From NCBI GenBank assembly GCA_002347925.1, contig DDYL01000125.1:10060-16791 (forward strand): DNA of 6,732 nt, given 5' to 3'. The position numbers and the translations under genes are program-made. Of this stretch, positions 1-5,819 are shown piece after piece. Below the pieces are notes generated by a model that was not told where the DNA came from, did not search any database, and saw only the letters and a program-made list of their open reading frames with translations. This stretch comes from Chloroflexi bacterium UBA2235 (lineage in GTDB: Bacteria; Chloroflexota; UBA11872; UBA12225). Each line of letters starts with the position of its first letter. Positions within the stretch are counted from its first letter, which is position 1.

Positions 1-124
1 GGCAATCTCGTTGACGGTCGAGTTTGGCCGTTTTGCGCGCTTGCTGTGGTAGCGTCAATCGAACGATCCCGATGTCATCTGGCGAGGGCGTGCGTGTGTT
101 GACCGGCCTGACGGATCGACGCAC

Positions 125-132
125 AAGGGAAG
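125..132 (+). promoter_or_regulatory. Ribosome-binding site of the YceI lipoprotein gene
   Basis: AAGGGAAG lies 7 nt before the ATG at 140 and fixes this start just ahead of the signal peptide. In the rest of positions 1-139 I see no coding region and no convincing promoter. Confidence 0.7.
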
Positions 133-139
133 ACAGACA

Positions 140-1105
140 ATGGACCTCACCACTCGGCGTCGCCACTCCGCTTTTGCTTTTCTTCTTGCCTTGCCACTGA
201 TGACCCTCGTGGCGTGCGGTGGATCCGACCCCTCTCCGTCGGCCGCCGCCCCCACCGCCGCCAAGCCGGTTGGAGGTGCCACGGTTGCAAGCATTGCCAC
301 CGTTGTCACCACGCGTGACCCCTATGCCGTCCCGACGGCATCCCCTGGCGCCGGTCCGCGCATGACCGTCACCGCGACCGCGGCCCCCCCTACTTCCACG
401 ACTGTCCCGATGCCGACCCAGGTTCCGGTGCTCACCCAGGTTGCCACCGTTGCCCCGGCAACTCCGGCCGCCGTTGCGACGACGCAGGCAACCCCGACGG
501 TCGAGGCCCCGGCCCCGACGGCGGCGCCTTCCGTAGTTCCCACCTCGGTGCCCGCACCGGCCACCGACGGGCTATCGTTCAAGATCCAGTCCGAAAAGTC
601 CTCGGCAACGTTCCGCGTCAATGAGCAACTCGCCGGGAGGGACCTGCCAAACGATGCGGTCGGCACCACCAAGGCCGTCTCCGGTCAGTTGGTGTTTGCA
701 CCGGACGGCACCCTTTCCCCCGACAAATCACTCATCTTGGTGGATCTGAACACACTCAAGACTGATTCGGGAAGCAGGGATAACTACTTCAAGCGCAATA
801 CCCTTGAGGTCGAGAAGTTCCCGAACGCGTCGTTTGCGCCGTCGAAGGCCGAAGGCATGCCATCGCCCCTGCCGGCCTCCGGCGAAGCCTCGTTCACCAT
901 GACGGGCATCACAACCATCCATGGCGTCCAGAAGGAAGTCACCTGGAAGGTCACGGCCAAGCGAGATGGCGCGACGATCACCGGCAAGGCCACGGCCACC
1001 GTCACGTTCGGCGACTTCGGCATGACAATTCCGCGCGCCGCCGCCGTCCTGTCCGTCAAGGATGAGATTCGTCTCGAGATTGATCTTTCCGCGACCGCTT
1101 CATAG
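140..1105 (+). CDS. YceI-family lipoprotein with long Pro/Thr/Ala-rich linker
   Basis: The 321-residue product starts with a lipoprotein signal peptide: arginines at 6-8, a hydrophobic stretch at about 10-25, and a lipobox LVAC at 23-26, so Cys26 should be lipidated and the protein anchored on the outer face of the membrane. Residues about 30-140 are a low-complexity Pro/Thr/Ala/Val spacer with no predicted fold. From about residue 142 to the end there is a YceI-like domain: a segment resembling the family's 'D...T......RD....L....FP...F' pattern (RDNYFKRNTLEVEKFPNASF), then GITTIHGVQKEVTWKV, matching the conserved 'TIHGV..PV' strand. YceI domains are lipocalin-like barrels that bind isoprenoid or other long amphiphilic lipids; the ligand here is unknown. 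The start is supported by an AAGGGAAG ribosome-binding site 7 nt upstream. Most YceI proteins are about 190 residues; the extra length is the lipoprotein leader and spacer. The gene is convergent with the thioredoxin/NHL gene. Confidence 0.9.
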   Translation: MDLTTRRRHSAFAFLLALPLMTLVACGGSDPSPSAAAPTAAKPVGGATVASIATVVTTRDPYAVPTASPGAGPRMTVTATAAPPTSTTVPMPTQVPVLTQVATVAPATPAAVATTQATPTVEAPAPTAAPSVVPTSVPAPATDGLSFKIQSEKSSATFRVNEQLAGRDLPNDAVGTTKAVSGQLVFAPDGTLSPDKSLILVDLNTLKTDSGSRDNYFKRNTLEVEKFPNASFAPSKAEGMPSPLPASGEASFTMTGITTIHGVQKEVTWKVTAKRDGATITGKATATVTFGDFGMTIPRAAAVLSVKDEIRLEIDLSATAS

Positions 1106-1120
1106 CAGTCGGGCCCGGCG

Positions 1121-2737
1121 TCAGTGGGCGTGGGTCGCGAGGTCGATTTCTATCGTCTCGACGATCCGTTCCGGCGCCGGTACTGTCAGGTCGACGGAAC
1201 GAACGACGTGATTGTTCGTGTCGGCGATGAAGAGGCGCCCGCGTGCGATTGCCAGATCTCCCGGTTCCGAGAACCTTGCCTCGGCGCCACTGCCGTCCAG
1301 ATGACCCTCGGGAGGTCCGCCACCGATGAACGTCCGCACGGTGCCGTGCGTGAGATCCAGTCTCTTGATCCGGTGGTTGTAGGTGTCCGCGATCAGAAGC
1401 GACTCGCCGTCAGGATCGTCACGCCACCAGGTCACCCCTAACGGATGCTGGAGACGGGCACTTTCCGCGTTGCCGTCGATGTCTCCGAAGTCGAACAGTC
1501 CCTGCCCGACAAGGGTTGACACCTGACCGGTTCCCAGGTTGATCTGGCGGATTGCGCTTGTCTCGCTGTCCGCTACCCACAGTCGTTCCCCGGTCCCGTC
1601 GATGGCAAGGCCCGACGGCTGCGCGAACGCGGCCTCGCGCACCGGCCCGTCGGCGAGGGCCTCGCTTCCTGAACCGGCGAATGGGATCACCCGGCCGGAG
1701 GCGAGGTCCATCACCCATATCTGGTGCGTTCCCGCCATGGCGATGAACAGGAGGCCCCGGTCATCGTGCGGGTCGTCATGGGCGCCTCGGTCGGTAATGG
1801 GTGGTGCGGCTGGGTCTGCGAGGAAGACCACGTCCCACGGACTTGAGAGATCCACACCGTGTGCCGGCCCACCTGTACCCCGGGTACGCGCCTGACGACC
1901 TGTCCCCGCAATCGTGGTTATCGTTCCCCCGTCTGGGGACATGCGCCGGATTGCATGGTTCTCGGTGTCGGCGATGTAGACAACCCCGGTGCGCGGATCG
2001 ATGGCCAACCCTTGTGGCCAGTTGAATTGCGCCACTTCAGGCGGACCGTCCCGCAGGCCCGGTTCGCCCGTGCCGACCATGTGGTGCAGCGGGCCACCGA
2101 GTGTCGACAGCCCTACCACCACCAGGCGGTGATGGTTGCTGTCGGCGATGGTGATGTGCCCCCGCCCCCGGTCGTCAACCAGGATGCCCCCGGGGAATGC
2201 AAGGTCGGTTCCGATCGAGGCTTGCGCCGCTGCACCGACTGGGCCAAAGTCCGGAACGGCCGGTGCAAGCCATCCCTTGTCGTCAAACTCGGCAAGCATT
2301 CGGTCAAGAACCGGCATGAGTTGTCCCGCTTCGAACTCGCCTTCGTGGCGGCCGATCACCTTCCCGCGCGGATCAATGAACATCAATGTCGGCCAGGCCC
2401 TGCAGGTGAACGCCTGCCAGACGGCGAAATCGGCATCGTTGACAACCGGATGCCTGATTCCGTGGCGACGCACCGCTTGTGCGACGGCCTCGTTAGACTT
2501 CTCCTGCGGGAACTTCGCCGAATGGACGCCAATCACGACCACCCGGTCGGGGTACCGTTCCTCAATCTCCCGCAACTGCGGAAGCACGTGTAGGCAGTTG
2601 ATTCAACAGAAGGTCCAGAAGTCCAGGAGGACAATGCGGCCCTGCAGGTCGGCCATCCGGAGGGGCCGGTCGGTATTGACCCACGTCAATCCTGATGGGA
2701 ATTCGGGGGCATTCACGCTCCCGGCATACGACTGCAT
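1121..2737 (-). CDS. NHLRC2-like thioredoxin/NHL-propeller selenoprotein (in-frame TGA read as Sec45)
   Basis: Read from ATG 2737 with the TGA at 2603-2605 decoded as selenocysteine, the product has 538 residues. Residues 1-150 are a thioredoxin-like domain. They include an N-terminal stretch typical of the family (APEFPSGLTWVN, RPLRMADLQGRIVLLDFW), the active site FCUINCLHVLPQL with Cys44, Sec45 and Cys48, then VIGVHSAKFPQEK, HPVVNDADFAVWQAF and the cis-proline segment AWPTL (Pro116). Human NHLRC2 and bacterial relatives have CCINC here, so Sec replaces the first Cys of CxxC. Residues about 180-517 hold six NHL repeats (for example GLAIDPRTGVVYIADTENH, GLAIDGTGERLWVADSET, DLAIARGRLFIADTNNH), predicted to form a six-bladed propeller. 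No signal peptide is seen, so it is probably cytoplasmic. The likely role is thiol redox chemistry with a protein partner on the propeller; the substrate is unknown. The ATG is the only ATG, GTG or TTG between the upstream in-frame TAG (2765-2767) and residue 1. There is no clear Shine-Dalgarno, so translation may couple to the exporter gene 27 bp upstream. The alternative is a nonsense mutation, or an artefact that leaves only the GTG-2587 remnant. Confidence 0.87.
2567..2584 (-). promoter_or_regulatory. Putative bacterial SECIS element
   Basis: Just downstream of the in-frame UGA the RNA can form the hairpin CUUCCGC-AGUU-GCGGGAG: seven base pairs with one U-G wobble and a tetraloop. The loop begins 26 nt after the UGA and has G as its second base. 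Bacterial SECIS elements are described as a short stem whose loop has a G among its first two bases, about 16-37 nt after the UGA, so this fits. It would recruit SelB carrying Sec-tRNA. The hairpin lies inside codons of the conserved LPQLRE segment, as expected for bacterial SECIS. A competing 7-bp pairing (CAACUGC with GCAGUUG, 2594-2600 with 2573-2579) overlaps it but has a 14-nt loop beginning CU. Confidence 0.75.
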
Positions 2738-2764
2738 GGCCGAAGCGTAACAGGGACACGCCGC

Positions 2765-3421
2765 CTATCGCGGAGGTTCGGCCAAGGCGGCTGAGACGCC
2801 GAGACCCAGGTACAGGGTTCCGGTTGCCAATCGTGCGGGGCGTTGGGCGGCGCGTCGTTGGGTGACCAACCCCTGCAAGGCACCGGCCAGGACGCCATAC
2901 GCACTGTCCGTCACGATTCCCAGTATGGCGAAAAGGGTTCCCAAGATAAGGAATTGCCACGCTACCGGTCCGTGTGACGGATTGACGAATTGGGGGACGA
3001 ATGCAAGGAAAAAGATCGCCGTCTTTGGATTCAGTACAGCAACCACGAACCCCTGACGGGCAATCCTGGAAAGTGGTTGGATGGGGGGTGGCGCTTCCTC
3101 GGACTTCGTATCACTCCCGAGGAGTGTCCGGACACCGATCCAGGCCAGATACGCGGCACCGGCCCATTTGACGATGGTGAATGCCTCCGCCGATGCAACC
3201 AGCAGGGCTGAGAGCCCCGCTGTGGCCGCGAGGGCGTGCACGAAATTGCCCCCACCAACCGCCAGCGCAGATGTCACGCCCGCCCGCCAACCTTGGCTGA
3301 CGCCCCGCGCCACGATGTACACCACTGCCGGTCCCGGAGTGAGCAACAGCACAAGTGACGCACCAATGAACATTGCAAGGGTGGAAAGTGTGGGTATCAA
3401 CACGCTCACGTCACCGTCCAT
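2765..3421 (-). CDS. LysE/RhtB-family amino-acid/metabolite exporter
   Basis: The 218-residue membrane protein has family hallmarks: a first hydrophobic helix running into TPGPAVVYIVARGVSQGWRAG (from about residue 28), a glycine-rich second segment (ALAVGGGNFVHALAATAGLSALL), a third helix ending AYLAWIGVRTLLG, a charged loop at about 103-120, then GFVVAVLNPKTAIFFLAFVPQFVNP, the conserved 'NPK...FF..F.PQF' signature, and two more hydrophobic helices. LysE/RhtB proteins export amino acids such as lysine, threonine, homoserine or leucine, but substrate cannot be read from sequence. Length is normal for the family (about 205-220). ATG 3421 has no good ribosome-binding site. GTG 3409, preceded by GGACGG, is a plausible alternative start that would remove four residues. 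It lies 27 bp upstream of the selenoprotein gene and is probably co-transcribed with it. Confidence 0.88.
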   Translation of the reverse strand: MDGDVSVLIPTLSTLAMFIGASLVLLLTPGPAVVYIVARGVSQGWRAGVTSALAVGGGNFVHALAATAGLSALLVASAEAFTIVKWAGAAYLAWIGVRTLLGSDTKSEEAPPPIQPLSRIARQGFVVAVLNPKTAIFFLAFVPQFVNPSHGPVAWQFLILGTLFAILGIVTDSAYGVLAGALQGLVTQRRAAQRPARLATGTLYLGLGVSAALAEPPR

Positions 3422-3467
3422 GCTGCGAGTGTCCCACAGGGTCCGGCAACGCTTCCTAAACCGGACA

Positions 3468-3533
3468 TGAAACCGCCGGCGGTACCTTCAATCTTCCCCA
3501 GCCAGCATGGTCAGCCCCGGTCGGGCGGTTTCA
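3468..3533. repeat. Inverted repeat around the ypeA-exporter junction, with a 12-bp palindrome
   Basis: TGAAACCGCC (3468-3477) is matched exactly by its reverse complement (3524-3533), which lies in the last codons of ypeA. The left arm overlaps a perfect palindrome ACCGCCGGCGGT (3472-3483). The arms are 46 bp apart. It sits in the 89-bp gap before the exporter gene and could be a regulator-binding site or a weak terminator of ypeA; there is no strong T-run. Chance in GC-rich sequence cannot be excluded. Confidence 0.35.
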
Positions 3534-3960
3534 GCCACTTCCCGAAACTCGTCAGGTGTTCATCCGCGTACCCGAGTTTCTCGTAGAAGGCCGCGACTTC
3601 AACGTTGTCAGCGCGCACCTGAAGGTTCACTTTGCGCACACCTTGCGCCACCATCCGGTTCTCGAGTTCGGACATGAGTGCCCGCCCGATGCCCCGGCCT
3701 TGGTGATCCGGTTCCACTGCCAGATGGTAGACCCATCCGCGACGTCCATCGTACGCACCCATCACTGATCCGAGGATGATGCCGGGACCGGTCGTGCCTT
3801 TCGGACGGTCTTCACCCGCAACCAGGAAAAGCATTGGGTCCCGCTTGCGTTTCTCATGGATCTCAGCGCGCAAATCAAGCCATGGGCGGGCAATGCCGGC
3901 CCGTTCCCAGAGATCAAGCACGGCATTCTCATCGGTCTCGCGGTAGGTGCGTACCTTCAT
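3511..3960 (-). CDS. ypeA: GNAT-family N-acetyltransferase, YpeA-like
   Basis: The 149-residue protein is a single GNAT domain. The opening MKVRTYRETDENAVLDLWERAG, followed by RPW at 25-27, resembles E. coli YpeA, as do LFLVAG (44-49), SVMGAYDGRRGWVYHLAV (65-82) and the C-terminal F-x-KWL. Acetyl-CoA would bind at the motif A loop QGRGIG (87-92), and AAFYEKLGY (123-131) is the usual motif B segment. GNAT enzymes move an acetyl group from acetyl-CoA to an amine; the acceptor for YpeA-type proteins is not established to my knowledge. There is an insertion of a few residues (about 52-60, KGTTGPG) compared with YpeA. The start ATG lies 19 bp after the VOC gene and is preceded by GAGGGA directly abutting it, so coupled translation is likely. 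Confidence 0.87.
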   Translation of the reverse strand: MKVRTYRETDENAVLDLWERAGIARPWLDLRAEIHEKRKRDPMLFLVAGEDRPKGTTGPGIILGSVMGAYDGRRGWVYHLAVEPDHQGRGIGRALMSELENRMVAQGVRKVNLQVRADNVEVAAFYEKLGYADEHLTSFGKWLKPPDRG

Positions 3961-3979
3961 TCCCTCGGTCCGTATCCGC

Positions 3980-4342
3980 CTATCCGGCGGTTCCGTCCTT
4001 GCGTCGATGGATGATCAGCAGATTCCCGTCCGGGTCTGCCACGAGGGCGGAGTGGCACGTGTCCGATTCCGTTGGCTCGATGATGACCGGGTGTCCCTTG
4101 GCCCTGAGTTCAGCCACCGCCTCGGCGACATCAGGCACCGCAAGCGCGATGGCTGCATTCACGCCTGCGCCGCCCGCATCCCTACGGAGAGCGAGTGCGA
4201 CCGGAGCGGTGTCAAACTCAACCCAGTTCGGGGTCTCTTCGGTGAGCGGTGCGTCAATGCCGACTACTTCCCGGTAGAAACGCAACGAGGCATCGGCATC
4301 GGCCACGTTCACGACCACGAAGTCGATGCCCCGGATCTTCAT
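3980..4342 (-). CDS. VOC (glyoxalase/bleomycin-resistance fold) family protein
   Basis: The 120-residue protein shows two betaalphabetabetabeta modules of the vicinal oxygen chelate fold. Module one is IDFVVVNVADADASLRFYREVVGID (5-29) and WVEFDTAPVALALRRD; module two is AAIALAVPDVAEAVAELRAKG, then the DPDGNLLIIH ending. Length fits single-domain VOC proteins (about 115-130), which work as dimers. Family enzymes usually hold a divalent metal through His/Glu near the start of each module and Glu in the last strand. Here those places appear to hold Phe, Ile and Ile, so a metal-dependent glyoxalase or dioxygenase role is doubtful; binding of a small molecule is an alternative. Ribosome-binding signal is weak. 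The gene lies between a DUF5069 gene (36 bp upstream) and ypeA (19 bp downstream) and is probably in the same transcript. Confidence 0.82.
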   Translation of the reverse strand: MKIRGIDFVVVNVADADASLRFYREVVGIDAPLTEETPNWVEFDTAPVALALRRDAGGAGVNAAIALAVPDVAEAVAELRAKGHPVIIEPTESDTCHSALVADPDGNLLIIHRRKDGTAG

Positions 4343-4378
4343 CTGAAGTCTGTTTCTGGTCGCACCCGCATTGCCACC

Positions 4379-4726
4379 CTACTTGCGGGCGATGCTGAAC
4401 TCGTGACGCCCCTCACGGATTGCCGGGCTAGCCGACTTGACCGCGTGCAGGAGATCGTCGTCACCATGGGCCGCGACTGCGATCGCCTTGAAGGCTTCCG
4501 GGTCTAGCTCCAATGCCTCGAGGCAACGCTTGTCCGCTGGGCAAGGGTAGATGTACTCGCCGATGGTCCCGTTCGCCTGCGCCCGCGCCTTGTCGGACAT
4601 CCGCGCGACCCATTCGAGGTCACCGACCATCCATCCCCGTGGGCGTGGCTTCCATTCGTTGTCAACGACGCCGCCGTCCCAACGTTCGTTCGCAGCTGCT
4701 TCGGGGTGAGCTTGTGTCGTGGTCAT
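4379..4726 (-). CDS. DUF5069-family protein, copy 2 (downstream paralogue)
   Basis: This 115-residue protein has no known function. It carries the DUF5069-like core: GDLEWVARMSDKARAQANGT, then EYIYPCPADKRCLEALELD, then FKAIAVAAHGDDDLLHAV. The DKARA helix, the G-x-Y-x-Y-x-CP-x-D strand and the acidic LELD...F segment are the conserved blocks. It is about two-thirds identical, without gaps over some 98 residues, to the neighbouring copy (4844-5245), so the pair arose by tandem duplication. No signal peptide or membrane segment is seen. The frame is open to ATG 4786, but ATG 4726 is chosen because AAAGGAAG sits 6 nt upstream and the paralogue's similarity begins just after it. The two cysteines in YPCPxDxRC are kept in both copies. 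Confidence 0.82.
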   Translation of the reverse strand: MTTTQAHPEAAANERWDGGVVDNEWKPRPRGWMVGDLEWVARMSDKARAQANGTIGEYIYPCPADKRCLEALELDPEAFKAIAVAAHGDDDLLHAVKSASPAIREGRHEFSIARK

Positions 4727-4732
4727 TGTGAT

Positions 4733-4740
4733 CTTCCTTT
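4733..4740 (-). promoter_or_regulatory. Strong ribosome-binding site deciding the start of DUF5069 copy 2
   Basis: AAAGGAAG followed by ATCACA precedes ATG 4726. It argues against the longer in-frame start at 4786, which falls inside a hairpin and has no such signal. Confidence 0.75.
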
Positions 4741-4751
4741 GAGTGAATGCT

Positions 4752-4788
4752 GGATCCGAAGCATCGGCTGGTCCGATGGTTCGCATCC
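4752..4788 (-). other. Long imperfect hairpin between the tandem DUF5069 genes
   Basis: The arms at 4752-4767 and 4773-4788 pair at 14 of 16 positions (blocks of 4, 4 and 6 bp separated by single mismatches) around a 5-nt loop. It lies 56 bp after the stop of copy 1 and 25 bp before the start of copy 2, close to the latter's ribosome-binding site. There is no T-run on either side, so it is not a classic intrinsic terminator. It could be a transcript-processing or stabilising structure, a factor-assisted terminator, or a leader element that sets the ratio of the two paralogues. Confidence 0.5.
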
Positions 4789-4843
4789 GAGTGTACCGCG
4801 CAGTTGTCCTGAAACGTGATGTGTTCGGGCGTCCGTGACGTAT

Positions 4844-5245
4844 TCAGGCACTCCGCCGTGGGTTCCACAGTGACCGCATCCACGTCGCCAACGTGCGGAA
4901 TATCGACGGTTCGAACGCATACCGTCCTTCGCGGAGCGCCGGACTTGCGTTCGTCACCGCACGCACGAGGTCGTCATCGTCATGCGAACCAACCGCGAGT
5001 GTCTGGAAGGTCTTCGCATCCAGTTCCAAGGCGCCGAGACAGCGGCGGTCGACTGGGCATGGATAGATGTACCCATCACTCGTGCCCTGCGCATTGGCCC
5101 TTGCCTTGTCAGACATCCGCGCAATCCACTGGAGTTCACCAATGGACCAGGCGCCAGGCCGGGGTTTCCAGCCACCATTGACAACCCCGCCGTCCCAACG
5201 TTCGTTCGCCGGGCGGGCCGGTGCGGTTCGGCTATCCCCTGTCAT
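4844..5245 (-). CDS. DUF5069-family protein, copy 1, with extra C-terminal tail
   Basis: This 133-residue paralogue of the 4379-4726 product is also of unknown function. It shares ANERWDGGVV near the N-terminus, ARMSDKARA, YIYPCPVDRRC, ALELD and the ASPALREGR block. It differs by a tail of about 22 residues (EPSIFRTLATWMRSLWNPRR) that is absent from the other copy, rich in Trp and Arg and possibly amphipathic, which could mediate membrane or protein contact. ATG 5245 is supported by AGGAG 9 nt upstream, with GGAGAG also abutting the start codon. It follows the MaoC gene by 52 bp, so it could be read from the same transcript, with a 117-bp gap before copy 2. Confidence 0.82.
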   Translation of the reverse strand: MTGDSRTAPARPANERWDGGVVNGGWKPRPGAWSIGELQWIARMSDKARANAQGTSDGYIYPCPVDRRCLGALELDAKTFQTLAVGSHDDDDLVRAVTNASPALREGRYAFEPSIFRTLATWMRSLWNPRRSA

Positions 5246-5297
5246 CTCTCCGGTCTCCTGGGGAAACGTCTGACAAATGCCAAAGACGCACGCGCTT

Positions 5298-5747
5298 TCA
5301 GACTGCTGGGCGCATGGCCATCAGCATGCTGAGTGACCCGGTGCATACGGTCTGGCCTGCGTCGTTCATGACCGTGAGCCCGATGGCGACAGCCCCGGAC
5401 TTCATGCGGGGGTAGGCTTTGAGCTCGGTAATCGTTCCACGGATGCGGATTGCATCACCCGGATGGACTGGCAAGGTGAACTTCCAATCGGTGATGCCCC
5501 GGAACGCGCGAGTCGTGTCCTCCAGGATTCCCGTTTGCCAAGCCAGACCGGTCGCGACTGACAGCACGAGTGCCCCGTGCGCGATCCGGCGAGGGAACCC
5601 CTGCGACCGGGCAAACGCGTCGTCGGTGTGAAGCCGGTTGTTGTCCCCCGTGAGGCGCACGAACGCATCGATGTCTTCGGTCGTGACCACCCGAGACGGG
5701 CTTTCGATCACGTCCCCAGTGTTGAACTCCTCAAAGTAGCGGCCCAT
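5298..5747 (-). CDS. MaoC-family hot-dog dehydratase/(R)-enoyl-CoA hydratase-like protein
   Basis: The 149-residue protein is a single hot-dog domain of the MaoC/PhaJ type. After MGRYFEEFNTGDV comes the hydratase motif in TGDNNRLHTDD, with Asp35 and His40 spaced as the catalytic Asp/His of (R)-specific enoyl-CoA hydratases, although the usual Asn-Pro is Asn-Arg here. Next are RRIAHGALVLSVATGL, matching the conserved 'HG.L..S...GL' helix, and WKFTLPVHPGDAIRIRGTI, matching the second-strand 'P...GD' region. Such enzymes add water to trans-2-enoyl-CoA to give (R)-3-hydroxyacyl-CoA, or act on related acyl-CoAs; the substrate cannot be told. Length matches PhaJ-like proteins (about 135-160). The frame is open to 5786, but ATG 5747 is chosen because GGAGGG lies just upstream and family members start in this way. 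Confidence 0.87.
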   Translation of the reverse strand: MGRYFEEFNTGDVIESPSRVVTTEDIDAFVRLTGDNNRLHTDDAFARSQGFPRRIAHGALVLSVATGLAWQTGILEDTTRAFRGITDWKFTLPVHPGDAIRIRGTITELKAYPRMKSGAVAIGLTVMNDAGQTVCTGSLSMLMAMRPAV

Positions 5748-5750
5748 GAT

Positions 5751-5756
5751 CCCTCC
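5751..5756 (-). promoter_or_regulatory. Ribosome-binding site of the MaoC-like gene
   Basis: GGAGGG followed by ATC precedes ATG 5747. This supports that start over the in-frame ATG at 5786, which would add 13 residues with no family match. Confidence 0.65.
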
Positions 5757-5819
5757 GGATTGCCTTGCCGGAACCGGCGCGCGCACGCCAGTACCGGTGG
5801 CGCCAACATGGTCGCTACT

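Noticed and set aside
11..59. TTGACG at 11-16 as a -35 box for the lipoprotein gene
   Set aside because: No acceptable -10 sequence is found 16-18 bp downstream, and the later CGTCAA looks like a chance complement.
1106..1120. CGGGCCCG palindrome between the convergent lipoprotein and NHL genes as a bidirectional terminator
   Set aside because: The palindrome is only 8 bp, has no loop and no T-run on either strand, and is easily expected by chance at this GC content.
1859..2593. A 244-residue open frame on the plus strand, antisense to the thioredoxin/NHL gene
   Set aside because: Its translation has no recognisable domain and biased composition, and the opposite strand encodes clear NHL repeats. 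It is a shadow frame of a GC-rich gene.
2603..2605. The TGA as a simple nonsense mutation that makes the NHL gene a pseudogene
   Set aside because: There is no other lesion in about 1.6 kb, both sides keep family sequence, the TGA replaces a catalytic Cys exactly, and a SECIS-like hairpin follows. A sequencing error cannot be fully excluded.
3976..3990. Small hairpin CCGCC-TATCC-GGCGG over the stop codon of the VOC gene as a terminator
   Set aside because: It has only five base pairs and no T-run, and ypeA starts 19 bp downstream and is probably co-transcribed.
4727..4786. Longer N-terminus (20 extra residues from ATG 4786) for DUF5069 copy 2
   Set aside because: The extra segment lies in the hairpin region, has no match in the paralogue, and a much better ribosome-binding site precedes ATG 4726.
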